Part shown: positions 29,829 to 39,725 of the stretch, in pieces
How positions within the stretch are numbered: position 1 is the first letter of the stretch
Layout of the letters: every line of letters starts with the position of its first letter
NCBI RefSeq assembly: GCF_003719825.1
Contig: NZ_RIBS01000001.1
Location: 744,001 to 808,000 of the forward strand
Origin: Montanilutibacter psychrotolerans
Lineage (GTDB): Bacteria > Pseudomonadota > Gammaproteobacteria > Xanthomonadales > Xanthomonadaceae
Direction: 5' to 3'
Length of the DNA stretch: 64,000 nt
Notes under the pieces: model-generated
Seen by the model: only the letters and a program-made list of their open reading frames with translations
What the model was told of the DNA's origin: nothing
Databases searched by the model: none
Made by a program: the position numbers and the translations under genes

Positions 29829-31652
29829 TCACGCCGCGAGTGCGGAGCAGCGCACGCAATCGCGACCTTCCGCCTTGGCGCGATACAGCGCCTGGTCCGC
29901 CAACTGGAATGCCGCATCGATCGGTTCGTCGTGGTCGATGTCGATACGATGAACGCCGATGCTGACCGAGCAGCAGATCTGGTGCTGCTGGTGCTGGAAC
30001 GGCCGCGCCCGAAGGCTCATCCGCAACGCCTCGGCCACGTCCAGTGCGGACGTCGCGTCCTGGTCGGGCAGGGCGACCACGAACTCTTCGCCACCGAAGC
30101 GCGCGATCAGCGCGCCATGCGGCATCAGCACGCGGCGCAGCGTCCGGGCCGCCCAGCGCAGGCACTCGTCGCCCGCCAGGTGGCCGTAATGGTCGTTGAC
30201 GCGCTTGAAGTGGTCCAGGTCCAGGATCAATAGCGACACCGGTCGGCCGCTGCCGCGGTGGTCGTCGACCATGCGCTGCAGTGCGTCGTGGAAATAGCTG
30301 CGGTTGTGCAGGCCGGTCAGCGAGTCGCGCTGGCTGGATTCGCGCAGCCGGTCGTGCGCGTTCTCCAGCTGGTGCAGCGCGCTGAGCAGTTCGCGCGTGC
30401 GCATCTGGACCTTATGTTCGAGCTGGTCCTTGGCATCGCGCACGATCTGCTCGTTCTGGTTGCGCAGCACGGCATAGCGATAGCCCAGCGCCACCGACAG
30501 CAGCAGCATCTCCAGCGCCGAGCCGATCTGCACGCCGTACTCGGTCACGAACGTCTTGGGAAGCAGCGCGAACGCAATCGCGGTGAACATTGCAGTGCCC
30601 AGCAGGAACATCGACCAGGCCAGCAGGAAAAGTTTGGCCGGCTGGTAACCCCGACGGATCGCCACCGCAATCTCGACCGCGATCCACACAATGTTTGCCA
30701 GCACCGCCGCGGAGGCCAGTGGCGTGGAGACGTTGTACGGCAGCTGGGTGGCCGCGACGCCGAGCAGTACGAAAAATCCGATCAGCGCCAGGCCGATCCG
30801 GTCGCCGACGGGCCAGCGTTCGCGCAGGCCGAGGAACGTGCGCGAGAACTGCTGCATGCCGATCTGCGCCAGGCAGATCGACATCGGCACCGACTTGTCG
30901 GCCAGCCAGGGCGAACGTGGCCACAGGTACTCGAAGGCGAGGCCGTTGAGGGTGAACAGCACCAGCCCGAACGCGCCGATGTGCAGCAGGTACCAGAAGT
31001 AGCTGGAATCGCGGACGCTGATCCACATCACCAGGTTGTAGACGAACAGCGCCAGCAGGATGCCGTAGTACAGGCCGATGCCGAACTGCGCGTCGCGTTC
31101 GGCCTCGATGAAGGCGCTGGGCGTGTACAGCGATAGCGGCACCTGCATCGAGCTCTGGCTGCGGATGCGGACCAGCAGTTCGACCGGCTCGCCCGGCGGC
31201 AGGTTGAGCCAGAAGTTCGGGTGGCGGTAGGGAAGGCTGCGCGCGGAGAAAGGCAGCGCGTCGCCGCCGACCTGGTGCAGCACGCGACCGTCCCCGTGGC
31301 GCAGATAGACGTCGATGTGGTCGCTCAGGGCGTACTGCTGCACCAGCAGCCAGCGGGTTTCCCGTGGGTTGCGATTGATCAGGCGCGCATGAAACCAGTA
31401 GGCACCGGGCTGAAAGCCAAACGCGGCGTTGCCGTTGGGCAGGGGGTGGAACTCGCCCTGCAGCGCGCGCATGCGGGCGCTGCCCGGGTCGTCGCTGGCG
31501 TCGAAGTCGTGGCGGTAGCTGACATGGCGGGCGAGGTCGTAGTGCCCGGCATCGCCCAGGTCGAGTGGGGCTTGGGCGTTGCTGCTGCCGGCCGCCAACA
31601 GCAGGCATAGGGTCGCCAGGATCGGCCAAAGCAGCTTGCAACAAGCGTGCAT
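29829..31652 (-). CDS. Membrane diguanylate cyclase (7TMR-DISM + GGDEF)
   Basis: A 607-residue inner-membrane protein predicted to make c-di-GMP. A signal peptide (to about SSNAQA) leads into a periplasmic 7TMR-DISMED2-like sensor domain (about 30-180). Seven transmembrane helices follow (about 190-385, from FGIGLYYGILLALFVYNLVMW), then a coiled coil (about 390-435) and a GGDEF domain with RFGGEEF at 518-524 and the substrate helix DSLTGLHNRSYF. The inhibitory RxxD motif before GGEEF is absent, so product feedback at that site is not expected. AGGAG precedes the ATG. It is a single gene, opposite to hutH and divergent from the his operon. Confidence 0.92.
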   Translation of the reverse strand: MHACCKLLWPILATLCLLLAAGSSNAQAPLDLGDAGHYDLARHVSYRHDFDASDDPGSARMRALQGEFHPLPNGNAAFGFQPGAYWFHARLINRNPRETRWLLVQQYALSDHIDVYLRHGDGRVLHQVGGDALPFSARSLPYRHPNFWLNLPPGEPVELLVRIRSQSSMQVPLSLYTPSAFIEAERDAQFGIGLYYGILLALFVYNLVMWISVRDSSYFWYLLHIGAFGLVLFTLNGLAFEYLWPRSPWLADKSVPMSICLAQIGMQQFSRTFLGLRERWPVGDRIGLALIGFFVLLGVAATQLPYNVSTPLASAAVLANIVWIAVEIAVAIRRGYQPAKLFLLAWSMFLLGTAMFTAIAFALLPKTFVTEYGVQIGSALEMLLLSVALGYRYAVLRNQNEQIVRDAKDQLEHKVQMRTRELLSALHQLENAHDRLRESSQRDSLTGLHNRSYFHDALQRMVDDHRGSGRPVSLLILDLDHFKRVNDHYGHLAGDECLRWAARTLRRVLMPHGALIARFGGEEFVVALPDQDATSALDVAEALRMSLRARPFQHQQHQICCSVSIGVHRIDIDHDEPIDAAFQLADQALYRAKAEGRDCVRCSALAA

Positions 31653-31760
31653 GCGGTTCTCCTGCCGCGGCCCGAGCGTGTTGGTGATTGCGCCCTTCCC
31701 GAGGACGCGAGGGCAGTGTAACCCCGTGCGGGATCGTCCGGCCGACGGCCCCCGGGCGGT

Positions 31761-31807
31761 TTGACACGCCTCGCAGCGCCCTGTTAGTGTATTAACGCGT
31801 TAATACA
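31761..31807 (+). promoter_or_regulatory. his operon promoter overlapped by a 20-bp perfect palindrome
   Basis: TTGACA at 31761-31766 is a perfect -35 box; TAGTGT at 31785-31790 is a plausible -10 with 18-nt spacing. TGTATTAACGCGTTAATACA (31788-31807) is a perfect palindrome that starts inside the -10 box and covers the likely start site, the classical position for a repressor operator. Its 18-bp core GTATTAACGCGTTAATAC has the same GTA(C/T)TA...TA(G/A)TAC frame as the E. coli trp operator. The next gene encodes a TrpR-family protein, the obvious candidate ligand. Confidence 0.75.
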
Positions 31808-31904
31808 TTGATACGAGCAGAAGCGGGCCGGAAGTCGGCCCGGCGCTCGCCCGAAGAGCCCCCGAAATGCCCCACAGATGCGCCGAAGTCCGGCCGGAGC
31901 CAGC

Positions 31905-32219
31905 ATGAAACGTCGACCCAACGATGCCGACGAAACCGAGGATGCAATCAGTGCCTTGGCCGAGGCCTTTCTGGGCCTGCGCAGTTCCGCGCAGGTCCGT
32001 GCCTTCCTCGAGGACCTGTGCACGCCGGCCGAGCTGGAGGCACTCAGCGATCGCTGGCGCGTGGTGCCGTTGCTTGTCGAAGCAGTGCCGTATCGCGAGA
32101 TCCACGACCGCACCCAGGTCAGCGTGACCACGATCGGGCGTGTCGCCCGCAGTCTCGAACGCGGTGCCGGCGGCTACGCCGTCGCCCTGCAGCGGCGCTC
32201 GCTGCGCAATCGCCAATAG
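31905..32219 (+). CDS. TrpR/YerC/YecD-family transcriptional regulator (putative his repressor)
   Basis: A 104-residue DNA-binding protein of the TrpR superfamily, YerC/YecD branch. It has the helical pattern [22 protein letters not shown] followed by the helix-turn-helix [22 protein letters not shown] (cited in part). GGAG precedes the ATG at good spacing. It lies 17 nt upstream of hisG, and a TrpR-operator-like palindrome lies about 100 nt upstream. YerC-type proteins have been proposed as histidine regulators (HisR) in other bacteria. The inference here is autoregulation plus histidine-responsive control of the his operon. Confidence 0.85.
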   Translation: MKRRPNDADETEDAISALAEAFLGLRSSAQVRAFLEDLCTPAELEALSDRWRVVPLLVEAVPYREIHDRTQVSVTTIGRVARSLERGAGGYAVALQRRSLRNRQ

Positions 32220-32236
32220 CCTCCCAGGAATCCCCG

Positions 32237-33151
32237 ATGAACCCTGCAACTCCCACGGTGGCGCGAGATCGCCTGCGCATCGCCATCCAGAAGTCCGGCC
32301 GCCTCGCCGAGCCGGCACGTGCATTGCTCGCGTCGTGCGGATTGAGCTGGCGGGAAAGCCGCGACCGGTTGTTCTGCTACGGCGAGACCCTGCCGGTCGA
32401 CCTGCTGCTGGTCCGCGATGACGACATCCCGGGCCTGATCGCCGATGGCGTCTGCGACCTTGGCGTGGTCGGTCGCAACGTGCTGCTCGAACAGGATGCG
32501 GGACGGCGAGGCGACGGCCGTGCAAGTGCATTCCGCGAGTGGCGCGCGTTGGGCTTCGGAAGCTGCCGGCTGGCGCTGGCGGTACCCGAAGGCTGGGAGT
32601 GGCAGGGGGCCGCCCAGCTGGCCGGCAAGCGCATCGCCACCAGCTACCCGGCGTTGCTGTCGCAGTGGCTGGTCGCGCAGGGTGTCGCCGCGGATGTGGT
32701 GCTGCTGTCCGGTTCGGTCGAGATCGCACCGCGCCTGGGCCAGGCAGAAGCGATCTGCGACCTGGTATCGAGCGGCGCCACGCTCGCGGCCAACCAGCTC
32801 AAGCCGGTGCAGACGGTGATCGAAAGCGAAGCGGTGCTGGCCGGGCCGATCGGCGGGTTCGACGACGTGCGCGGTGAGCTGGCCGACCTGTTGCTGCGCC
32901 GTCTCGACGGCGCGCTGCGCATCCGGCACAGCAAGTTGCTGATGTTCCAGGCGCGGCGCGAGTCGATGGCCGGCCTGCTGCCGCTGCTGGCCGACGCCGA
33001 GGCACCCACGGTGACGCGCATCGACGGCAGCGACGACCTGGCGCTGCAGGCGCTGTGCCACGGCACGGTGGGCTGGCAACGTCTGGAAGAACTCAAGCGC
33101 GCGGGTGCGCGTGGCCTGCTGGTGTTGCCGGTCGAGGGCATGCTGGCATGA
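32237..33151 (+). CDS. hisG: ATP phosphoribosyltransferase (long form)
   Basis: First, committed step of histidine synthesis: joins ATP and PRPP to phosphoribosyl-ATP. 304 residues, the long form that carries a C-terminal ACT-like regulatory domain (about 230-304) and is feedback-inhibited by histidine in relatives. Features are [15 protein letters not shown] at the N-terminus, [20 protein letters not shown], and the signature [19 protein letters not shown] with the PRPP-binding loop. AGGAA lies before the ATG. The stop overlaps hisD (ATGA). Confidence 0.95.
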   Translation: MNPATPTVARDRLRIAIQKSGRLAEPARALLASCGLSWRESRDRLFCYGETLPVDLLLVRDDDIPGLIADGVCDLGVVGRNVLLEQDAGRRGDGRASAFREWRALGFGSCRLALAVPEGWEWQGAAQLAGKRIATSYPALLSQWLVAQGVAADVVLLSGSVEIAPRLGQAEAICDLVSSGATLAANQLKPVQTVIESEAVLAGPIGGFDDVRGELADLLLRRLDGALRIRHSKLLMFQARRESMAGLLPLLADAEAPTVTRIDGSDDLALQALCHGTVGWQRLEELKRAGARGLLVLPVEGMLA

Positions 33152-34449
33152 GGCGCACCGACTGGAACGCCGCCGATGCGGCGACGCGCGCGGCGTTGCT
33201 GCGACGCCCGGTGCAGGTCACCGCGGCAATCACCACCACCACCGTTGCGGCGATCATCGACGAAGTGCGCGCACTCGGCGATGCGGCCCTGCGCGCCTAT
33301 GGCGAGCGCTTCGATGGCGTCGTGCTCGACGACTGGCGCGTTGGCGAGGCGGAGTTCGCCGCGGCGGAGACCGCGCTGGACGCCGAGCTGCGCAACGCGA
33401 TCGACGAGGCCGCCGCCCGCATCGAGTCCTTCCACCGTGCCGGCATGACGAGTGCCTACGCGCTGGACACCGCACCGGGCGTTCGCTGCGAGCGCGTGCT
33501 GCGGCCGATCCGCCGCGTGGGGCTGTACGTGCCGGCAGGCTCGGCGCCGTTGCCGTCGACCGCGCTGATGCTGACGATACCCGCGACGCTGGCCGAATGC
33601 CCCGAGATCGTGCTGTGCACGCCACCACGACGCGACGGCAGTGCCGATCCGGCCGTGCTGTACGCGGCCCGGCGCAGTGGCGTATCGCGCGTGCTCAAGA
33701 TCGGCGGCGCCCAGGCCATCGCCGCAATGGCGTTCGGCACCGCGTCAGTGCCTCGGTGCGACAAGCTGTTCGGTCCTGGCAACGGCTTCGTCACCGAAGC
33801 CAAGCGCCAGGTCGCGATGCTCGAAGGAGGCGCGGCGATCGACATGCCGGCCGGACCGTCGGAGGTGCTGGTGATCGCCGATGCCGGCGCCAATGCCGCC
33901 TTCGTCGCCGCCGACCTGCTGTCCCAGGCCGAGCACGGCCCCGACTCGCAGGTCCTGCTGATCAGCGACAGCGATGCGCTGCTGGACGCCGTCGCCGCAC
34001 AGGTGGATCTGCAACTGGCCGTGCTGCCGCGTGCCGACATCGCGCGTCGCGCGTTGCAGTCGTCACGCCTGCTGCGCGTGGACTCCCTGGCGCAGGCATT
34101 CGAGATCAGCAACGACTATGCCCCCGAGCACCTGATCCTGGCACTGCGCGATGCGCGCGCGTGGTTGCCGCGGGTGCAGGCGGCCGGTTCGGTGTTCCTG
34201 GGCGACCTGTCCGCAGAGGCGCTGGGCGACTACTGCAGTGGCACCAACCACGTGCTGCCCACCAGCGGCGCGGCGCGATTCACCGGCGGGCTCAACGTCG
34301 CCAGCTTTCAACTCGCCATCACCGTGCAGGAAGTCAGCGCGCAGGGCATCGCCGCGATCGGTCCGTGCGCGGTTGCGCTTGCCGGCGCCGAAGGCCTGGA
34401 TGCGCACCGCAATGCGGTGGCGCTGCGCCTGCGGGAGTGCGTGGCATGA
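33148..34449 (+). CDS. hisD: Histidinol dehydrogenase
   Basis: Zinc- and NAD-dependent two-step oxidation of histidinol to histidine, last steps of the pathway. 433 residues. Family segments include [83 protein letters not shown] and [17 protein letters not shown] with zinc-site His. Coupled to hisG and hisC by ATGA overlaps. Confidence 0.96.
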   Translation: MRRTDWNAADAATRAALLRRPVQVTAAITTTTVAAIIDEVRALGDAALRAYGERFDGVVLDDWRVGEAEFAAAETALDAELRNAIDEAAARIESFHRAGMTSAYALDTAPGVRCERVLRPIRRVGLYVPAGSAPLPSTALMLTIPATLAECPEIVLCTPPRRDGSADPAVLYAARRSGVSRVLKIGGAQAIAAMAFGTASVPRCDKLFGPGNGFVTEAKRQVAMLEGGAAIDMPAGPSEVLVIADAGANAAFVAADLLSQAEHGPDSQVLLISDSDALLDAVAAQVDLQLAVLPRADIARRALQSSRLLRVDSLAQAFEISNDYAPEHLILALRDARAWLPRVQAAGSVFLGDLSAEALGDYCSGTNHVLPTSGAARFTGGLNVASFQLAITVQEVSAQGIAAIGPCAVALAGAEGLDAHRNAVALRLRECVA

Positions 34450-35573
34450 GCGCCCCTGCACAGGACGATCGCGTTCAGGACGAGCCGGCGATGCCTGCCG
34501 GTAGCGACCCGCTGGCGCTGGTGCGCGACGACCTGCGCGACTTCGCCGGGTACCGGTCCGCGCGCACCGAGCGGAACGAAGGCAGCGTCTGGCTCAATGC
34601 CAACGAATCGGCCTGGGCGAATCCGGCCGACGCGGCATCGACATTGCGTCGCTACCCGCAGCCGCAACCCCCCGACCTTCGCGCGGCATTGGCGGCACTG
34701 TACGGCTGCCAGCCGGCCCAGTTGCTTGCCGGGCGCGGCAGTGACGAATGCATCGACCTGCTGTTGCGTGCGGTGTGCAGGCCGGGCCTGGATGCCGTGG
34801 TCACCACACCGCCGACCTTCGGCATGTACGCGGTCTGCGCGCGGCTGCACGGGTGCCGCCTGCTGGAGGTGCCATTGCTCGACCGCGGCGGGCGGATGGA
34901 CGTCGACTTCGCGGTCGTGGCCGATACCGCCGAACGCAGCGGCGCGAAGCTGGTGATGCTGTGCTCGCCCGGCAATCCGTCCGGTACCGCGCTGCCGGTG
35001 CAACAGATCGAAGCGTTGGCGTGGCGGTTGGACGGTCGCGCGCTGGTCGTGGTCGACGAGGCCTACGGTGAGTACTCGGACGAGCCATCGTCGGTCGCGT
35101 TGCTGGAGCGGCTTCGCAACGTGGTGGTTTTGCGCACGCTGTCCAAGGCGCACGCGTTGGCCGCGGCGCGCATCGGCAGCGTCATCGCCGATCCGGCACT
35201 GATCACCGTCCTGCAGCGTTGCCAGGCGCCGTATCCGCTGCCCCAGCCCTGCGTCGATGTGGCGCTGTCTGCGCTGTCGGCACCGGCGCAGGCGCAGACC
35301 GGGGATCGCGTGGTGCAGGCAACGCGCGAGCGCGAGTGCCTGCAGGACGCGCTTGCCGGGCTGTCGTGCGTCCGCGCGGTGTATGCCTCCCAGGCCAACT
35401 TCGTGCTGGTGCGATTTGCCGACGCGCAACGCGCGCTCGAGGCGCTGCTGGCCGCTGGGATCGTGGTGCGCGACATGCGCGCGCAACCTCGGCTGGGCGA
35501 TGCGTTGCGCATCAGCCTGGGCACCCCCGAGCAGAACAGCGCCGTGCTGGACACGCTGGCAGGTCTGGCATGA
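34446..35573 (+). CDS. hisC: Histidinol-phosphate aminotransferase
   Basis: PLP-dependent fold-type I aminotransferase converting imidazole acetol phosphate to histidinol phosphate; 375 residues. It shows [14 protein letters not shown] near the N-terminus, [44 protein letters not shown] and the PLP lysine in [16 protein letters not shown]. The reading frame is confirmed by ATGA overlaps with hisD and hisB. An N-terminal extension of about 30 residues is acidic and poorly conserved. Confidence 0.95.
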   Translation: MSAPAQDDRVQDEPAMPAGSDPLALVRDDLRDFAGYRSARTERNEGSVWLNANESAWANPADAASTLRRYPQPQPPDLRAALAALYGCQPAQLLAGRGSDECIDLLLRAVCRPGLDAVVTTPPTFGMYAVCARLHGCRLLEVPLLDRGGRMDVDFAVVADTAERSGAKLVMLCSPGNPSGTALPVQQIEALAWRLDGRALVVVDEAYGEYSDEPSSVALLERLRNVVVLRTLSKAHALAAARIGSVIADPALITVLQRCQAPYPLPQPCVDVALSALSAPAQAQTGDRVVQATRERECLQDALAGLSCVRAVYASQANFVLVRFADAQRALEALLAAGIVVRDMRAQPRLGDALRISLGTPEQNSAVLDTLAGLA

Positions 35574-36715
35574 GCACGACGCCGATCCTGTTCGTCGATC
35601 GCGATGGCACCTTGATCGAGGAGCCAGAAGACTTCCAGATCGACCGTTACGAGAAGCTGCGTTTCGTTCCCGGCGTGATCCCGGCCATGCTTCGGCTGCG
35701 CGATGCGGGCTGGCAGTTCGTGATGGTCACCAACCAGGACGGACTGGGCACGCCGGCTTACCCGCAGGCCGATTTCGACGGCCCGCACGCGTTGATGATG
35801 CAGGTGTTCGAGAGCCAGGGCATCGTGTTTCGCGAGGTGCTGATCGATACCAGCTTCCCGGCCGACAACGCGCCCACGCGAAAGCCCGCCATCGGCCTGG
35901 CACTGCACCTGCTGCGCGAGCGCGGCATCGACTGGACCCGCTCCGCGATGGTGGGCGACCGCGAGACCGACAACGGCTTCGCGCGAAATCTTGGTGTGCG
36001 CGCGTTCCAGTTGCGGACGGCGCAGTTCGGCGGCGAATGGGATTGGCCGTCGATCGCGCACGCGCTGGTGGATGCGCCGCGCGTGGCGACCGTGCAACGC
36101 GACACCCGCGAAACGCGCGTGCGCGTCGTCGTCGATCTGGACGAACGCGCGGAGCCGTGGATCTCGACCGGGCTGGGCTTTCTCGACCACATGCTCGAAC
36201 AGCTCGGCAAGCACGGCGGTTTCGCATTGCAGCTGGAATGCGAGGGCGATCTCCAGATCGACGAACACCACACCGTCGAGGACAGTGCGCTCGCGTTGGG
36301 GCAGGCATTGCGCGAGGCGTTGGGCGACAAGCGGGGGATCGGTCGCTACGGCTTCGACGACGCCCAGGTCCTCACCCAGGAGGCCGATGCGACGCTACCA
36401 CCGGTGGTGGCGGCGTCGTTCACGCTGCCGATGGACGAGGCGCTTGCGTGCGCCGCGCTGGATTTCTCCGGGCGGCCGTACTTCGTGTTCGACGGCCGGT
36501 TCCGGCGCGAGTGCGTCGGCGATCTGCCGACCGAGCTGGTGCCGCACTTCTTCCGTTCGCTGTGCGAAGGCGCCGGACTCAACCTCAACCTGCGCGTCAG
36601 CGGCGACAACGACCACCACCAGGTCGAGGCCTGTTTCAAGGCCGTCGCGCGCGCGCTGCGCCAGGCGGTGCGCCGCGAGGGTCGTGAGCTGCCCAGCACC
36701 AAGGGCGTGCTGTGA
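35570..36715 (+). CDS. hisB: Bifunctional histidinol-phosphatase/imidazoleglycerol-phosphate dehydratase
   Basis: A 381-residue fusion catalysing the sixth and eighth histidine steps. The HAD phosphatase part (about 1-165) has [11 protein letters not shown] and [12 protein letters not shown]. Where E. coli HisB has a Cys-His-Cys-Cys zinc loop, this protein reads [17 protein letters not shown], with none of the four ligands. The dehydratase part (about 175-381) has [31 protein letters not shown] and [15 protein letters not shown]. An extra segment of about 21 residues (263-283) lies between RYGF and TLPMDE, which are contiguous in E. coli. ATGA overlap with hisC. Confidence 0.93.
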   Translation: MSTTPILFVDRDGTLIEEPEDFQIDRYEKLRFVPGVIPAMLRLRDAGWQFVMVTNQDGLGTPAYPQADFDGPHALMMQVFESQGIVFREVLIDTSFPADNAPTRKPAIGLALHLLRERGIDWTRSAMVGDRETDNGFARNLGVRAFQLRTAQFGGEWDWPSIAHALVDAPRVATVQRDTRETRVRVVVDLDERAEPWISTGLGFLDHMLEQLGKHGGFALQLECEGDLQIDEHHTVEDSALALGQALREALGDKRGIGRYGFDDAQVLTQEADATLPPVVAASFTLPMDEALACAALDFSGRPYFVFDGRFRRECVGDLPTELVPHFFRSLCEGAGLNLNLRVSGDNDHHQVEACFKAVARALRQAVRREGRELPSTKGVL

Positions 36716-36728
36716 TGGAGTGCAGGCG

Positions 36729-37328
36729 ATGAACGTGGTGCTGGTGGACTCCGGCGGTGCCAACATCGGTTCGGTGCGGCATGCGTTCGCGAGGTTGGGC
36801 GTGGATTCGGTGCTGTCGGCGGATGCCGAGGCGATCGCCCGCGCCGACCGCGTGATCCTGCCGGGTGTTGGTGCCGCCGCGCCGGCAATGGCGCGACTGC
36901 GCGCGTTGGGCCTGATCGAGGTGATTCGCGGGCTGCGCCAGCCTCTGCTTGGCATCTGCCTGGGCATGCAGTTGTTGTTCGAGTCGTCCGAAGAAGGCGA
37001 GGGCGACTGCCTGGGCCTGTTGCCTGGACGCGTTCGAAAGTTGGAAGCCGAGGTGGGCGTGCGTGTTCCGCACATGGGCTGGAACGGGTTGCTGCCGCGC
37101 GCCGCGCACCCGCTGCTGACGGGAATCGACGCCGGCGCGCAGGCGTACTTCGTGCACAGCTATGCCGCGCCGATGGGCGAGCACGTGCTTGCCGCGTGTT
37201 CGCACGGCAGCGAGTTCGCCGCCGTGGTCGGTCGGGGCAACCGCTTCGGTGCGCAGTTCCATCCCGAGCGCTCGGCCGATGTCGGTAGCCGTCTGCTCGC
37301 CAATTTCCTGTCCGGATCGTTCTCATGA
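36729..37328 (+). CDS. hisH: Imidazole glycerol phosphate synthase, glutaminase subunit
   Basis: Class I glutamine amidotransferase that delivers ammonia to HisF; 199 residues. The nucleophile Cys77 lies in [13 protein letters not shown] and the His178/Glu180 pair in [12 protein letters not shown]. The oxyanion strand begins [12 protein letters not shown]. It starts 13 nt after hisB with GGAG in the gap and overlaps hisA by 4 nt. Confidence 0.95.
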   Translation: MNVVLVDSGGANIGSVRHAFARLGVDSVLSADAEAIARADRVILPGVGAAAPAMARLRALGLIEVIRGLRQPLLGICLGMQLLFESSEEGEGDCLGLLPGRVRKLEAEVGVRVPHMGWNGLLPRAAHPLLTGIDAGAQAYFVHSYAAPMGEHVLAACSHGSEFAAVVGRGNRFGAQFHPERSADVGSRLLANFLSGSFS

Positions 37329-38098
37329 GTTACACGCTGTATCCCGCAATCGATGTGCGCGACGGCCGCGTGGTGCGACTGCGCCAGGGCGACTACGCGC
37401 AGGAAACCCGTTACGCCGATGAGCCGCTGGCGGTTGCCTCGCGCTACGCGCGCGACGGTGCGGACTGGCTGCACCTGGTCGACCTGGACGCGGCGCGCGG
37501 CGGTGGCTACGCGCTCGGGCCGCTGCTTGCGGCGATCCGCGAACAGACCGGCTTGCGCGTGCAGACCGGCGGCGGCGTGCGTGGGGAGGGCGATGTCGAG
37601 GCGATCCTGGCCGCGGGCGCGGAGCGCGTCGTGGTCGGCTCGCTCGCCGTGCGCGAACCGCGCCGCGTGGTCGACTGGATACGTGACTACGGTGCCGACT
37701 GCATCACCGTCGCACTCGACGCACGCCAGCACGCCGATGGTCGCTGGTTGCTGCCGACGGCCGGCTGGACACAGGACAGCGGAGCCGAGTTGAACGCCTT
37801 GCTGGCGCAGTACGCCGATGCGGGCCTGTGTCACCTGCTGTGCACCGACATCGCGCGCGACGGCATGCTGTCCGGGCCGAACTTGGACCTGTACCGCCGC
37901 ATTGTCGCGTTGGCGCCGGGGCTGCGCGTGCAGGCGTCCGGCGGCGTGCGCGACCTGGCCGACATCGCCGCCTCGCGCGATGCCGGATGCGAAGGCGCGG
38001 TGCTGGGCAAGGCGCTGCTGGACGGACGCTTCGGGCTGGCGGAAGCCGTCGCTGCAACCCGTGCTGCGCGCGACGACGAAAGGACGCGACCATGCTGA
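37325..38098 (+). CDS. hisA: ProFAR isomerase
   Basis: Isomerises ProFAR to PRFAR, fourth histidine step; a 257-residue (beta-alpha)8 barrel. Catalytic acids are Asp10 ([13 protein letters not shown]) and Asp132 (ITVALDARQ); phosphate loops are [17 protein letters not shown] and [15 protein letters not shown]. The C-terminus runs 7 nt into hisF, so both are translated as a coupled pair. Confidence 0.95.
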   Translation: MSYTLYPAIDVRDGRVVRLRQGDYAQETRYADEPLAVASRYARDGADWLHLVDLDAARGGGYALGPLLAAIREQTGLRVQTGGGVRGEGDVEAILAAGAERVVVGSLAVREPRRVVDWIRDYGADCITVALDARQHADGRWLLPTAGWTQDSGAELNALLAQYADAGLCHLLCTDIARDGMLSGPNLDLYRRIVALAPGLRVQASGGVRDLADIAASRDAGCEGAVLGKALLDGRFGLAEAVAATRAARDDERTRPC

Positions 38099-38889
38099 GC
38101 CGTCGAATCGTTCCGTGCCTGGACGTGCGCGACGGCAAGGTCGTCAAGGGCGTGCGCTTCCGCGACCACGAGATCGTGGGCGATATCGTCGAACTGGCCC
38201 TGCGATACCGCAACGAAGGGGCCGACGAACTGGTGTTCTACGACATCACCGCCAGTCCGGAAGGTCGCCGCGCTGACGCCGGCTGGGTGGATCGGATCGC
38301 CCGCGTCATCGACATCCCGTTCTGCGTCGCCGGCGGCATCGCCAGTGTCGAGGACGCACGAGCGTTGTTGTACGCCGGCGCGGACAAGGTCTCGGTCAAC
38401 ACACCGGCGCTGATGCGGCCGGCGCTGGTGTCCGAGCTCGCCGCCGAGTTCGGCGTGCAGTGCGTGGTGGTCGGCATCGACAGCCTGCGCGACCCGGACG
38501 GCCACTGGCGCGTGCGCCAGTTCACGGGTGATCCCTCGCGCACGCAGGCACTCGCGTGGCGCACGCTGGACTGGGTGATTGAGGCGCAACGGCTCGGCGC
38601 CGGCGAGATCGTACTGAACTGCATGGGCAGCGACGGGGTTCGCGACGGCTACGATCTCGAGCAACTGCGCGCGGTGCGTGCCGTGTGCGAGGTGCCGCTG
38701 ATCGCGTCCGGTGGTGCAGGCGACGCCGGCCATTTCGTCGACGTGTTCCGCGATGCCGATGTCGACGGAGCGCTGGCCGCCAGCGTTTTTCATTCCGGCG
38801 CGCTGTCGATCGCAGCGCTGAAACACGAGCTGCAGACGGCGGGCATCGCCGTTCGCGCCGTCGGCAACCCGGCAGGGACCACACCATGA
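38092..38889 (+). CDS. hisF: Imidazole glycerol phosphate synthase, cyclase subunit
   Basis: Uses ammonia from HisH to cyclise PRFAR into imidazole glycerol phosphate plus AICAR; 265-residue (beta-alpha)8 barrel paralogous to HisA. Catalytic Asp11 is in [17 protein letters not shown]; phosphate loops are [17 protein letters not shown] and [33 protein letters not shown] contains the second acidic site region. The stop overlaps hisI by 4 nt. Confidence 0.96.
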   Translation: MLSRRIVPCLDVRDGKVVKGVRFRDHEIVGDIVELALRYRNEGADELVFYDITASPEGRRADAGWVDRIARVIDIPFCVAGGIASVEDARALLYAGADKVSVNTPALMRPALVSELAAEFGVQCVVVGIDSLRDPDGHWRVRQFTGDPSRTQALAWRTLDWVIEAQRLGAGEIVLNCMGSDGVRDGYDLEQLRAVRAVCEVPLIASGGAGDAGHFVDVFRDADVDGALAASVFHSGALSIAALKHELQTAGIAVRAVGNPAGTTP

Positions 38890-39515
38890 CACCGGAACAG
38901 ATCGACACCCTTGCCTGGGACAAACAGGCCGGGCTGCTGCCCGCGATCGTGCAGGACGCGGACAACCGTCGCGTGCTGATGCTGGGCTACATGGATCGCG
39001 AGGCGTTGGCGGTGACGCTGGCGACCGGCCGGGTGAGTTTCCACAGCCGCAGCCGGCAGCGGCTGTGGACGAAGGGCGAAACCTCCGGCGACTGGCTGCA
39101 ATTGGTGTCGCTGGAGGCCGACTGCGACAACGACACGCTGCTGGTGCAAGCACTCCCGGCCGGCCCGACCTGCCACCTCGGGCGGGTGAGCTGTTTTGCC
39201 GATGCGCCGGCGGACTTTCTTGCGCAGCTCGACGCCCTGGTGGCGCAGCGTGAACGCGAACGGCCGAATGGCAGCTACACCACGCGCCTGTTCGACGGTG
39301 GCGTGCGTGGCGTCGCCCAGAAGGTGGGCGAAGAGGGCGTGGAGGTGGCGCTGGCGGCGGTGGCGCAGGACGACGCGGCACTGTGCGGCGAGGCAGCCGA
39401 CCTGGTGTTCCACCTGCTGGTACTGCTGCGCGCGCGCGGGCTGGCGCTGTCGGACGCGGTGGCCGTGCTGCGCGATCGGCACGCGATCGATCGGGCGAGT
39501 GGCGTCGCGCGATGA
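38886..39515 (+). CDS. hisI: Bifunctional phosphoribosyl-AMP cyclohydrolase/phosphoribosyl-ATP pyrophosphatase
   Basis: A HisIE fusion of 209 residues for the second and third histidine steps. The N-terminal cyclohydrolase (1-115) shows [35 protein letters not shown], and zinc/magnesium residues in [12 protein letters not shown] and [12 protein letters not shown]. The C-terminal pyrophosphohydrolase (about 120-209) has [20 protein letters not shown] and [14 protein letters not shown]. Last gene of the his operon; no clear terminator in the 210-nt gap that follows. Confidence 0.95.
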   Translation: MTPEQIDTLAWDKQAGLLPAIVQDADNRRVLMLGYMDREALAVTLATGRVSFHSRSRQRLWTKGETSGDWLQLVSLEADCDNDTLLVQALPAGPTCHLGRVSCFADAPADFLAQLDALVAQRERERPNGSYTTRLFDGGVRGVAQKVGEEGVEVALAAVAQDDAALCGEAADLVFHLLVLLRARGLALSDAVAVLRDRHAIDRASGVAR

Positions 39516-39725
39516 GCGAGACGTGTTGCGCAGCCGGTTTTGAACGCAGTGCCCTGGACCCTTCGCCTTGATCGGCGACAAGACGGTCCAATCGGCGAAG
39601 CGATCGGTCGGGCGCAACGACGATGGTCTGCGCGGTCGCGCGCATTTCCGTGGACCGACGTCGCCGGGGTGAGAATCGGCCGCTGGCTTGAAGTAGTCTT
39701 TGCCGTCGCCACAGCCGCACGCACC

